From positions 1,975,001 to 2,039,000 of the forward strand of contig NZ_BLAW01000001.1 of the NCBI RefSeq assembly GCF_009617895.1: a stretch of 64,000 nucleotides of DNA, in the 5' to 3' direction. Made by a program: the position numbers and the translations under genes. The notes beneath the pieces were generated by a model. The model saw only the letters and a list, made by a program, of their open reading frames with translations. It ran no database searches and had not been told where the DNA came from. Shown here in pieces: positions 41,257 through 50,020 of this stretch; positions within the stretch are counted from its first letter, which is position 1; each line of letters starts with the position of its first letter. The DNA is from Prolixibacter sp. SD074. Lineage in GTDB: Bacteria > Bacteroidota > Bacteroidia > Bacteroidales > Prolixibacteraceae.

Positions 41257-42681
41257 TTAATGATAATGATTAATCATCTTGTACTTATCAATCAACCGGT
41301 TGACCGGACCACTTTCCAGGGCTTTCGGACAAAAGTCGAACAGATCATGATACTGACTAAAATCCTCACTCAACGCCTGTTCCAGGTAATGCATGGCCAG
41401 GTACTCGTCGCCGTTTTCCAGCAAATAAGCGGTTAAACGGTAATTTAATGTGGCACTTACGACACCTTGCTTTTTGGCTTTCATCAGGATATCGATTGAC
41501 ATGCCCAGCTGCTCATATTCGTAATAGAAGTCGGCAAAAGAAAGCCAGTTGTCAGAATTGTCTGCATCCAGCTCGAGCGCTTTTTGGAACGCTTGCTCAG
41601 CTTCTTCGTAGTAATTCAATGTGGAGTTGACTTTACCAAAAGTAAGCCAAAAATCGGCATTATCGTCTTCCAGCTTAATGGCCTTTTTCAGGAATGCCAG
41701 ACTTTCCGGCACCTTATCTTCCACCAGTAAAACCACCGATGCGCCATACCATGCATCTGCATTGTAACCATTCAGCTGCAACGCCTTCTTATAGTAATCG
41801 AATGATTTTTTGAATTTGCGCTGATGGAAATAGCATTCAGCAATGTAACAGTAGGTTTCGTCCGAATCTCCATCAATTTTCAGGTATTCCCCGTAAGTGG
41901 CAATGGCCTCGCCTAGCTTTTCTGCATTAGCAAGCGAATTGGCCTTATTAAAAAGTGCCGAGGCATAATTGTCGTCCAGTGCCAGGGCAAAATCATAGGC
42001 TTCCACCGCTCTATCGAAATCGTTTACCCGGTTATAGGCAATCCCCAGGTTGTACCAAACAAATTCGGAAAACGGGTCCAGATCGAGGTATTTGTTGTAA
42101 AACTGAATACACTTGTAACTCTCACCTACCTTGTCGTAGCTGAAAGCCAAATCGTAAATCACATTTTCGTTTTCCAAATTTTCCTGATGTGCCTTTTCAA
42201 GAAACGGAATAGCCCTGCTGTATTCGCTGTTCTGAATGAATGCAACACCAATGCTATAGAGGACTTCGTCTTTTTCTTCGTAGGAAAAACGCTCAGCCTC
42301 TTCAAAATAATAAGTGGCTTTCGGGCTATCGCCTAAAAAGTTGTAGCATGTACCAAGCATTAGCAAAATCTCCGGGTCAGAAGATTCGATTCCCGCAACC
42401 ATTTCAAGCATTTCCTTCGCCTCATCCACGTTCCCTTGTGTCAGTAAAATACGAGCCTGCCGTACCTTGAGTGAAATCGCCTGAGGATGTTGCATCACAC
42501 CTCTTTCCACCGCCTTTACCGCCTGATAATGATGTCCCCTGTCGGTGTAATGATCGATGATATATTCAAATTCGGCCACATCAAAAAACTCAACACGCTC
42601 CTCGTGCTGCATCTTCTGATAACGTTCAATTACGAGAGCAATTTCATTGCTTTCGTAGTCATCCTTAGCTCCTTGTTCCAT
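41257..42681 (-). CDS. Tetratricopeptide repeat protein
   Basis: 474 residues, composed almost wholly of about twelve TPR units (for example ATYYFEEAERFSYEEKDEV, AVEAYDFALALDDNYASALFNKANSLANA, FDYYKKALQLNGYNADAWYGA). No signal peptide, so cytoplasmic; acidic. It is a scaffold of unknown partners. Alone in its transcription unit, between DUF4301 and DUF368 genes, both on the same strand. Confidence 0.88.
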   Translation of the reverse strand: MEQGAKDDYESNEIALVIERYQKMQHEERVEFFDVAEFEYIIDHYTDRGHHYQAVKAVERGVMQHPQAISLKVRQARILLTQGNVDEAKEMLEMVAGIESSDPEILLMLGTCYNFLGDSPKATYYFEEAERFSYEEKDEVLYSIGVAFIQNSEYSRAIPFLEKAHQENLENENVIYDLAFSYDKVGESYKCIQFYNKYLDLDPFSEFVWYNLGIAYNRVNDFDRAVEAYDFALALDDNYASALFNKANSLANAEKLGEAIATYGEYLKIDGDSDETYCYIAECYFHQRKFKKSFDYYKKALQLNGYNADAWYGASVVLLVEDKVPESLAFLKKAIKLEDDNADFWLTFGKVNSTLNYYEEAEQAFQKALELDADNSDNWLSFADFYYEYEQLGMSIDILMKAKKQGVVSATLNYRLTAYLLENGDEYLAMHYLEQALSEDFSQYHDLFDFCPKALESGPVNRLIDKYKMINHYH

Positions 42682-42737
42682 AAAATTTTACTGTCTGCGT
42701 ATCTGTTAATAATCCTCAACGCAATATCATCCTCTCA

Positions 42738-44282
42738 CTAGGAGTTCTGGTGTTCTTCTCTCAATAAATCGTTGATGGTTTTTACCGGATTGAAGGTAAC
42801 CACCGGTACTTCCACAAAAAGCGTAATCCAGTCGGCCATAGCCCCGTTCCATAGCCCCGGAAGCTCTTGTGCCTTCAACGGTTTTCCCTCTTTCGATTTA
42901 TGAGAGATAAACCCGGTATTCGGATCGCGGTATTTCAATAAATCAAATTTTTCGCCTTTACTATTCCGAACTCCGCAGACCAAATCAACCGGATTGAAAT
43001 GTGTCGATTGCCCAACTATATTGGCTTGTTCCTCATTCTCGTTGTCAATCTGACTTCGTTCTACAATCTGCAACGAAATGGTGTCGTCTGCATTGCGTGC
43101 CCAGAATGGGCCGCCACCCGGCTCACCTTCGTTTTTAACCATTCCACAAACCCTGATGGGCCGGTTTAATTTGTTTCGCAGATAAGGAATTAAAGCTTCC
43201 TTCTCTGTATAATACTGGCTTTCCGCTGCCTCAACACAAAGTTCCTTCGTCAGAAAATCCGAAATCTCTGCGATGAGTTTATCGGATACCGCAACACTGG
43301 CTTTTTCCAACTCGCGAAGGTAGTTAAAAACCTTTTGCCGGTAATACAACAATACACCAGCCAACGCTTTTTTATAACGTACGGTCGGCTCTTTTAATCT
43401 GTCAGGCACGACATTATCGATGTTTTTAATAAAGACAATGTCACTGTCAATATCATTCAGATTTTCCAGCAAAGCCCCGTGTCCCCCCGGCCTGAATAGT
43501 AAGGTTCCATCTTTCTGCCGGAATGGTTCGTTTGCAGGTGTTACAGCAATCGTATCGGTTGACGGCTTTTGTTCCGAAAAACCAATTTCGTACCGCACGC
43601 CATAGTGATGTTCAAAATTTTTTGCGGCCCCGTCTGTCTTTTCTTCAAAAAAAGAAAGGTGCTCCGGCGATACGGTGAAGTGCAAACTCACTTTCTTTCC
43701 CGAATCCTTGCCGTATAAGGCGCCTTCCACCATATGTTCCTCAACCGGCGTTCTGGATATTTCTCCGTATTGATGAAACTGCAACAATCCCTTGGGCAGG
43801 AAACCGTAATTCAATCCCTTCCCGGTCAGCACAAATTCCAAAATTTCCCGGTAAGGTAAATGTCCATCGGCGCCTGTCTTTTTCAATTCTCCGGGCAACT
43901 GATGGTAAAACGCGAACTTCGGCAGGTTGTCGAAGAAGGTTTTTACATCGGAATGCGCTTCCTCATCCAATAATGAGACTGCTTGTTCCTGCGATTTTGC
44001 TGCATCCTGAAAAGCAAAAAGCTTCTGAAACATCCGGCTGGCCGCTCCCGAAGCCGGTACAAACTTTTCGATGGCAATTCCCCGGTTGACCTCATGCTCA
44101 AAGATGCCGATATACTTTTCTATATGGCCCTCATCGAGCTTGATAATCCCGTCGTTTACAGTGGCCGGACGAAGGACATTCGTGAAAGGAAATCCTTTCT
44201 TAAAATTCTCAATTTGACGTTCTACTTCCGGTAGTTGGCTACCGCGATTGCTAATTTGCTGAATATCCTTTTCTGTAAACAT
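42738..44282 (-). CDS. DUF4301 family protein
   Basis: 514 residues from ATG 44282 (MFTEKDIQQISNRGS). Recognised as DUF4301 from the N-terminal segment (VERQIENFKKGFPFTNVLRPAT) and the segments FVPASGAASRMFQKL and LFRPGGHGALLENLNDIDSD, which look like the core of a nucleotidyltransferase-like fold with a phosphate-binding GASRM loop. The function is unknown; Bacteroidota-wide distribution. Codon use is that of a core gene. Confidence 0.82.
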   Translation of the reverse strand: MFTEKDIQQISNRGSQLPEVERQIENFKKGFPFTNVLRPATVNDGIIKLDEGHIEKYIGIFEHEVNRGIAIEKFVPASGAASRMFQKLFAFQDAAKSQEQAVSLLDEEAHSDVKTFFDNLPKFAFYHQLPGELKKTGADGHLPYREILEFVLTGKGLNYGFLPKGLLQFHQYGEISRTPVEEHMVEGALYGKDSGKKVSLHFTVSPEHLSFFEEKTDGAAKNFEHHYGVRYEIGFSEQKPSTDTIAVTPANEPFRQKDGTLLFRPGGHGALLENLNDIDSDIVFIKNIDNVVPDRLKEPTVRYKKALAGVLLYYRQKVFNYLRELEKASVAVSDKLIAEISDFLTKELCVEAAESQYYTEKEALIPYLRNKLNRPIRVCGMVKNEGEPGGGPFWARNADDTISLQIVERSQIDNENEEQANIVGQSTHFNPVDLVCGVRNSKGEKFDLLKYRDPNTGFISHKSKEGKPLKAQELPGLWNGAMADWITLFVEVPVVTFNPVKTINDLLREEHQNS

Positions 44283-44424
44283 AATCAACCCGTTACTTTA
44301 GTGGCTAAAGATAGAAAAAGGTTTAAAAAATAAAAACGAATAAACCTCTCCGGAACCTAAAGTTATCAAGAAGAAATGAACCGCCAGACATAATTTTAGG
44401 ACTGTTCTAAAAACAAAATACCGC

Positions 44425-44432
44425 TATCTTTG
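44425..44432 (+). promoter_or_regulatory. Predicted -7 box TATCTTTG directly before the radical SAM gene
   Basis: Exact TAnnTTTG match that ends 5 bp before the ATG at 44438, so transcription would begin at or next to the start codon. Confidence 0.45.
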
Positions 44433-44437
44433 CGACC

Positions 44438-45403
44438 ATGACAGCTGATGCACACACAAACAGGAACTTTCACTGGGGACACCAACGGAGATACAACGAT
44501 TTTCCTACCTTTTTCAGGCGCAAATTTAATGGGAGGGTCCAGAAAATCTCAATCGATGCAGGATTTACCTGTCCCAACCGTGATGGAAGCCGGGGAACCG
44601 GTGGCTGCACCTACTGCAATAACAAAACCTTCAAACCTACTTACTGTCAACTGGAAAATAGTGTTACCCGTCAGCTGGAAGAAGGCATACAGTTCTTTCG
44701 CAAGAAATACGACAGCATCAAATTTCTGGCTTATTTTCAAGCTTATTCCAACACGTATGCCCCGGTGGAAGGCCTCCGGAAATTGTATGATGAAGCCCTG
44801 GCCTATCCCGGTGTCACCGGTTTGGTTATTGCCACAAGGCCCGATTGCCTCAACAATGAAGTACTGGATTACTTGCAGGAGCTTTCAGAAAAGTATTATG
44901 TGATGGTAGAGCTGGGCATTGAATCGGTGCTGGAGCGTACTTTGAAAGCTATCAATCGTGGCCATGCCTGGGAAGAATCTGTCAGAGCGTTGGAAGAAAC
45001 ATCGCGAAGAGGCATCCACAATTGTGCGCACATGATTCTCGGACTTCCGGGTGAAAGCCGTGAGGAAATACTGGAACAGGCCGATGTCATTTCCCGGTTG
45101 CCGGTGGGAAACCTAAAGTTGCATCAGCTGCAGATTCATAAAGGCACAATCATGGCCAAACAGTATGCCGGCACACCGGATATGTTCCATCTGTTTTCAG
45201 TGAAAGAATATCGCGAACTGGTGGTCGATTACCTCGAACGGTTGAATCCGCAAATCATTCTTGAGCGTTTTGTCAGTTCGGCACCAGATGATTTGCTCAT
45301 TGCCCCTCGCTGGGGAATGAAAAATTTCGAGTTTGTTGCCAAAGTAGAAAAGCGCCTGAAAGAAAGAGATACCTGGCAAGGGCGTCTTTTTAAGAAAGGT
45401 TAA
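44438..45403 (+). CDS. TIGR01212-family (YhcC-like) radical SAM protein
   Basis: 321 residues. RYNDFPTFFRRKFNGRVQKISIDAGFTCPNRDG is the family start; the cluster-binding Cys are in CPNRDGSRGTGGCTYC (CX10CxxC in this family). YFQAYSNTYAP, NRGHAWE and GLPGESREEIL follow as in YhcC. YhcC-type enzymes are of unproven function. Convergent with the YgiQ gene, 17 bp apart. Confidence 0.9.
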   Translation: MTADAHTNRNFHWGHQRRYNDFPTFFRRKFNGRVQKISIDAGFTCPNRDGSRGTGGCTYCNNKTFKPTYCQLENSVTRQLEEGIQFFRKKYDSIKFLAYFQAYSNTYAPVEGLRKLYDEALAYPGVTGLVIATRPDCLNNEVLDYLQELSEKYYVMVELGIESVLERTLKAINRGHAWEESVRALEETSRRGIHNCAHMILGLPGESREEILEQADVISRLPVGNLKLHQLQIHKGTIMAKQYAGTPDMFHLFSVKEYRELVVDYLERLNPQIILERFVSSAPDDLLIAPRWGMKNFEFVAKVEKRLKERDTWQGRLFKKG

Positions 45404-45420
45404 CGCCGCTTTTTTGATGA

Positions 45421-47283
45421 TTAACTTCGTTTGGATTGATCTCTTTTTTCCCCGGAAGGCAGTGGTTGTACATCAAACAACCGTTTCTCCAGGTCGGGCC
45501 GGTTGAGTCGCTGTAACTCCTGTTTTAGCGAATTTCGGTATTCCTTTTTATACCAAAAGAAAAACTTCCTTTGTGCCAGTTTCTCATTCTCCGTTCGGGG
45601 AACGGATACCTTTTCAAGTGTGTAGGGATGGTATCCCGAATAATAAACCACCGTCGCAACTGTCATAGGCGTTGGTGTAAAATCCTGTACCTGTTCCAGT
45701 TTAAAATCCAAGTCCTTGGTTTCAGCCGCCAGTTCAGCCATTGCTTCAAGCGAACTTCCCGGGTGGCTGGAAATGAAGTAAGGAATCAATTGTTGATTTA
45801 GTCCCTCTTTCCGGTTCACCGCATGAAAAAAAGCGGTTAACCGACGAAACAGCTCAAACGAAGGCTTCCGCATCACATCCAGTACCTCATCCGATGCGTG
45901 TTCGGGCGCTACTTTCAAGCGACCGGAAACATGGTGGCGTATCACTTCACGGAGATACTCCAGGTTGCCTTCATCCTTTTTTGCATCCCCGGTTTCGTGA
46001 AAAGCCAAATCGTAACGAATACCGCTACCAATAAACGCTTTCTTTACTCCGGAAAAACCAGCTACTTTTTGGTACAAACCCGTTAACGGACGGTGATCGG
46101 TTTCCAGGTTTTTGCAAACCGACGGATAAAGACAGGAAGGCCGCTTGCACTGCCGGCAAAGCTCCAAATCCTTGCCGCCCATGCGATACATGTTAGCCGA
46201 TGGGCCACCCAAATCGGAAATATTACCTTTAAAGTCGGGCATGTTCACAACCGCTTCCACCTCTTTCATCACCGATTTCTCGGAACGGGAAACCACAAAC
46301 TTCCCCTGGTGCGCTGAAATGGTGCAAAACGAGCAGCCTCCAAAACATCCGCGATGGATGTTAATGGAATGCCGGATCATTTCGTAGGCGGGAATTACTC
46401 CTTTCCCGTTGTAACGAGGATGGGGTAAACGGGTAAACGGCAAATCGTAAACCTGATCGATTTCTTTGGTGGAAAGCGGTGGCCACGGCGGATTGACTAC
46501 TATTTGCCGTTTCCCAACCTGCTGAACGAGTTTCTTCGCCTGCCACCGGTTCGACTCTTCTTCGATGTACCGAAAATTGGCAGCAAACTTCTTTTTATCC
46601 GTCAGACACGCCTCATGCGCATTCAGGTCAAGCCCTTCCCAATCGGATTTGGTGGCATAATTTTCTCCCGACGGAAGAATAAAAGCGGTTTGTGGAATAT
46701 TGGTCAGCGATTGCACCGGCACGCCACGTTGTACCAGCCGGGCAAATTCTGAAATGGATTTTTCGGCCATGCCATAAAAAAGCAAATCGGCACCACTCTC
46801 TTCCAGAATTCCCGGTTTAAGTTTATCCGACCAGTAATCGTAATGGGTCAGGCGGCGCAGTGAAGCCTCGATCCCTCCTAATATTACCGGGACATCCGGA
46901 TAGAGCTTTTTGAGAATATTGGTATAAACCACCGAAGCATAATCGGGACGGGCGCATGCCCTGCCTCCCGGCGTATACGCATCGTTGGAACGGCGACGGC
47001 GATTGGCGGTGTAATGGTTCACCATCGAATCCATATTTCCGGCGGTAACGCCAAAAAACATACGAGGTTCGCCCAGCTTTTTGAAGTCCCGTAAATCGTC
47101 GGTCCAGTTAGGTTGCGGCACAATGGCCACCCGTAATCCGGCCGCTTCCAGGATACGCCCGATAACCGCCGCCCCAAATGACGGATGGTCTACATACGCA
47201 TCACCTGTGAACAGGATAACATCCGGTGCATCCCATCCCAATGCCTTCATCTCTTTAACCGATGTAGGCAACCATCCGGACAT
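45421..47283 (-). CDS. YgiQ family radical SAM protein
   Basis: 620 residues from ATG 47283 (MSGWLPTSVKEM); the upstream TTG was rejected. N-terminal cobalamin-binding-like domain (DVILFTGDAYVDHPSFGAA), then radical SAM core with HRGCFGGCSFC (CxxxCxxC), and the C-terminal HPGSSLEAM ... DFTPTPMTVATVVYYSG and a CRQCKRPSC Cys group. Function unknown, highly conserved in bacteria. Confidence 0.93.
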   Translation of the reverse strand: MSGWLPTSVKEMKALGWDAPDVILFTGDAYVDHPSFGAAVIGRILEAAGLRVAIVPQPNWTDDLRDFKKLGEPRMFFGVTAGNMDSMVNHYTANRRRRSNDAYTPGGRACARPDYASVVYTNILKKLYPDVPVILGGIEASLRRLTHYDYWSDKLKPGILEESGADLLFYGMAEKSISEFARLVQRGVPVQSLTNIPQTAFILPSGENYATKSDWEGLDLNAHEACLTDKKKFAANFRYIEEESNRWQAKKLVQQVGKRQIVVNPPWPPLSTKEIDQVYDLPFTRLPHPRYNGKGVIPAYEMIRHSINIHRGCFGGCSFCTISAHQGKFVVSRSEKSVMKEVEAVVNMPDFKGNISDLGGPSANMYRMGGKDLELCRQCKRPSCLYPSVCKNLETDHRPLTGLYQKVAGFSGVKKAFIGSGIRYDLAFHETGDAKKDEGNLEYLREVIRHHVSGRLKVAPEHASDEVLDVMRKPSFELFRRLTAFFHAVNRKEGLNQQLIPYFISSHPGSSLEAMAELAAETKDLDFKLEQVQDFTPTPMTVATVVYYSGYHPYTLEKVSVPRTENEKLAQRKFFFWYKKEYRNSLKQELQRLNRPDLEKRLFDVQPLPSGEKRDQSKRS

Positions 47284-47326
47284 TCCCGCTTTATTCAAAT
47301 ACTGACTCAAATTGCAGCTTTTGCGG

Positions 47327-47334
47327 CAAAGTTA
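47327..47334 (-). promoter_or_regulatory. Predicted -7 box TAACTTTG of the YgiQ gene
   Basis: Minus-strand TAACTTTG, exact TAnnTTTG match, 44 bp before the ATG. Confidence 0.5.
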
Positions 47335-47470
47335 CACTTTTCAGCATGCACATCTTCAAATGCCTTCATTTTTACATTTTAGGTACAGAATGGTTACATC
47401 TTTACAGAAGATATCGTACAGGTTCCATTTTTTTTATCTTTACCCCAACCTAGCACATGTTAAATTAGCC

Positions 47471-49285
47471 ATGGGAATCGTTAACTCTAAAGACCTGGTC
47501 AAGGCCAGTCCATTCATCCAATATCTTGGAGGCGAATATTTTGCCAAATTTTTAATGCACCTCCTTCGTTTCAATGAGTTAAATACACTCTACGACGAGA
47601 TTGGAAATAAATCAGGTATTGAATTCGTCGATGCCCTAATCGATTATCTCGACATCCGTCTTGAATTTAATCCACAGGATCTGGAACGCATTCCGGCAAC
47701 CGGCGGATTAATTACGGTCTCGAACCATCCGTTTGGAGGTATCGATGGCATTTTGCTCATCAAACTATTGTCGATGGTCCGCCACGACCAGAAGGTACTG
47801 GCCAATTTTTTATTGAAGAAGGTAGAGCCCATCAGTGAGTTTTTTTTCGCTGTCAACCCGTTTGAGAATATGCCCGAAGCAGGCTCCAGTTTGAGCGGAA
47901 TGAAAGCTGCAATAGACCACATTCGTGAAGGTGGTGTACTTAGTATTTTCCCGGCCGGGGAAGTGTCGACCAGTTACAATTCAGCCAATTTTATTGCCGA
48001 CCGCGAATGGTTGTTTCCGGCCATAAAATTTATCAGGAAAGCAGATGTGCCGGTAGTTCCTGTCTTTTTCCACGGAACCAACAGCCGGATGTTTCATTGG
48101 CTGGGACGCATTCATCCAACACTGCGAACAGCCAGGCTGGCATCCGAACTCCTCAACAAAAAAGGAAAAACCATTAAAGTACGTATAGGCAATCCTATTC
48201 CTGTAAAAGAGCAACATTTGTTCACCGATATTCATCAATACGGCCGTTATCTTCGATCGAAGACCTACTGTCTCGATACCGGCCTGGAGGTCAAACGCTT
48301 TTTCAATTATTCACTGAAAAGAAAAAGAAAACCGGAAGAAATCATTGCACCGGCACCCAGGGAGGCAATTCTGGAAGAGGTCCGCAACCTGAATCCGGAT
48401 TTCCTGCTCTTCGATATTAAAAACTATTCGATCTTTTGTGCGCCATCGGAGCTGATGCCCAACATCGTGCATGAAATTGGAAGGCTGCGCGAAATTACCT
48501 TCCGGGAAGTGGGTGAAGGCACCAACCGGGCGACCGACCTCGATGAATTTGACCTGTATTACAACCAGATGTTTATCTGGGACCGGGACGAAGAGAAGAT
48601 TGTCGGTGCCTATCGCATCGGAAAGGGGGCTGATATCCTCCGGCAATTTGGCGTCCAGGGCTTTTATTCCCAAAGCCTTTTCCGAATGAAAAAAGGTTTT
48701 AAAGATACGCTTAACCAGTCGCTGGAACTGGGCCGGTCGTTTATTGTAGAAGAGTACCAGCGTAAACCATTGCCACTGTTCCTGCTCTGGAAAGGAATCC
48801 TTTATTTTCTCCTGCGTAACCCCGAATACAGGTATTTGCTTGGTCCGGTAAGCATCAGCAACACCTATTCGGAGAAATCGAAGGAATTGATTATTCGTTA
48901 CATCATGGCAAACTTTTTCGATTACAAAAGGGCCAAACATATTCGCCCACGAAACCGGCACAAAGTAACGACCCCGGATGAAAACCTGAATGTAGCGCTG
49001 GAGAATATGACAGATGATATCCGTTCGCTGGACAAGTTCATCGGCGACATCGACGAATACAACAAAGGATTGCCGGTACTGCTGAAAAAATACCTCGGGC
49101 TGAATGCCAAAATTATCGGCTTCAATGTCGACCCTAAATTCAATAACTGCCTCGATGGGCTGCTTATTCTCGACCTGTTCGATGTACCTCACCAAACCAT
49201 CGTCTCTTTGTCGAAGGAGGCCAATGACATGAGCATTCTGGAACGGTTTTATTCCAATACCGAAACCGATAAAGCCAAAGAGTAA
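47471..49285 (+). CDS. Acyltransferase (PlsC-like) fused to GNAT/hemolysin-type N-acyltransferase
   Basis: 604 residues from ATG 47471. The N-terminal half (to ~290) is a glycerophosphate-acyltransferase-like domain with SNHPFGGIDG and IFPAGEVST, HGTNSRMF. The second half is an OlsB/hemolysin-type acetyltransferase (REITFREVGEGTNRATDLDEFDLYYNQMFIWD, then VGAYRIGKG). In Bacteroides, fused OlsF-like proteins with these two domains make glycine or ornithine lipids, which this protein may do as well. No membrane helix is evident. Start chosen because the upstream 53 residues lack domain similarity. Confidence 0.86.
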   Translation: MGIVNSKDLVKASPFIQYLGGEYFAKFLMHLLRFNELNTLYDEIGNKSGIEFVDALIDYLDIRLEFNPQDLERIPATGGLITVSNHPFGGIDGILLIKLLSMVRHDQKVLANFLLKKVEPISEFFFAVNPFENMPEAGSSLSGMKAAIDHIREGGVLSIFPAGEVSTSYNSANFIADREWLFPAIKFIRKADVPVVPVFFHGTNSRMFHWLGRIHPTLRTARLASELLNKKGKTIKVRIGNPIPVKEQHLFTDIHQYGRYLRSKTYCLDTGLEVKRFFNYSLKRKRKPEEIIAPAPREAILEEVRNLNPDFLLFDIKNYSIFCAPSELMPNIVHEIGRLREITFREVGEGTNRATDLDEFDLYYNQMFIWDRDEEKIVGAYRIGKGADILRQFGVQGFYSQSLFRMKKGFKDTLNQSLELGRSFIVEEYQRKPLPLFLLWKGILYFLLRNPEYRYLLGPVSISNTYSEKSKELIIRYIMANFFDYKRAKHIRPRNRHKVTTPDENLNVALENMTDDIRSLDKFIGDIDEYNKGLPVLLKKYLGLNAKIIGFNVDPKFNNCLDGLLILDLFDVPHQTIVSLSKEANDMSILERFYSNTETDKAKE

Positions 49286-49414
49286 GCAAGGAAGCTAAAA
49301 CGGTCGTCCGGGTAGGAGAAAACGTTTTCCTGCGGGACAATCGAAATACCTGTCCCGTTGATGCTTTCCCGTTTCCTGTCCGGCAGGGGCAGCAAAATCC
49401 CTGGCACTCTCCTG

Positions 49415-49996
49415 TTAGCGGTTTTCTTTCGCGAATTTTCTTCCGGAACGTAAGGCTTCCAGGTTCAGATTCACGATATCCTCCCCTTTCCGCGTGAAGA
49501 TTTTGCGAATTCCTTCTTCGATGAGTTCGATTGGAATATCGATAAAGGGTGAAGCGGCACCCAGCATCACCATGTTCGATGCGCGGGAATTACCAACTTC
49601 TTTGGCTACTTTATCGGCATCGATAGCGATGTGATGCCGTTGTTTTTTCACTTCGCCCAGCACCTTGTCCAATTCCGGATAATCCGGGATATTCACAAAA
49701 GGCGTGGTGTTGGTCACCACATACCCTTTTTTCGACAGGAAAGGCAGATAACGAAGCGATTCCATAGGCTCGACCGAAAGGATAATATCGGCTTCTCCAG
49801 CCGGAATTAAATCCGAATAAATGGGATTGTCCGACAATCGCAGGTACGATTGAACAGCTCCACCGCGCTGGCTCATACCGTGCGTTTCGGCCTGTTTGAG
49901 GTATAAATTGTTTTCAACGGCAGCCATGCCAAGTACAGCGGCAATCGATAAAATGCCCTGTCCGCCAACGCCTGCCAATACAATATCACATTTCAT
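49415..49996 (-). CDS. iorB: Indolepyruvate oxidoreductase subunit beta
   Basis: 193 residues of the pyruvate-ferredoxin oxidoreductase gamma-type domain: ILSIAAVLGMAA and GVGGQGI near the N-terminus, AETHGMSQRGGAVQSYLR, and GAASPFIDIPIELIEEGI. With IorA it oxidatively decarboxylates aryl pyruvates from aromatic amino acids to aryl acetyl-CoA, or works in reverse. It is 24 bp after iorA and in the same operon. Confidence 0.92.
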   Translation of the reverse strand: MKCDIVLAGVGGQGILSIAAVLGMAAVENNLYLKQAETHGMSQRGGAVQSYLRLSDNPIYSDLIPAGEADIILSVEPMESLRYLPFLSKKGYVVTNTTPFVNIPDYPELDKVLGEVKKQRHHIAIDADKVAKEVGNSRASNMVMLGAASPFIDIPIELIEEGIRKIFTRKGEDIVNLNLEALRSGRKFAKENR

Positions 49997-50020
49997 ATGC
50001 TTTAAAATTTTGGGGTTTGA

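Noticed and set aside
48311-49195. A 294-codon minus-strand frame inside the acyltransferase fusion gene
   Set aside because: Antisense to a recognised two-domain protein and without any domain of its own.
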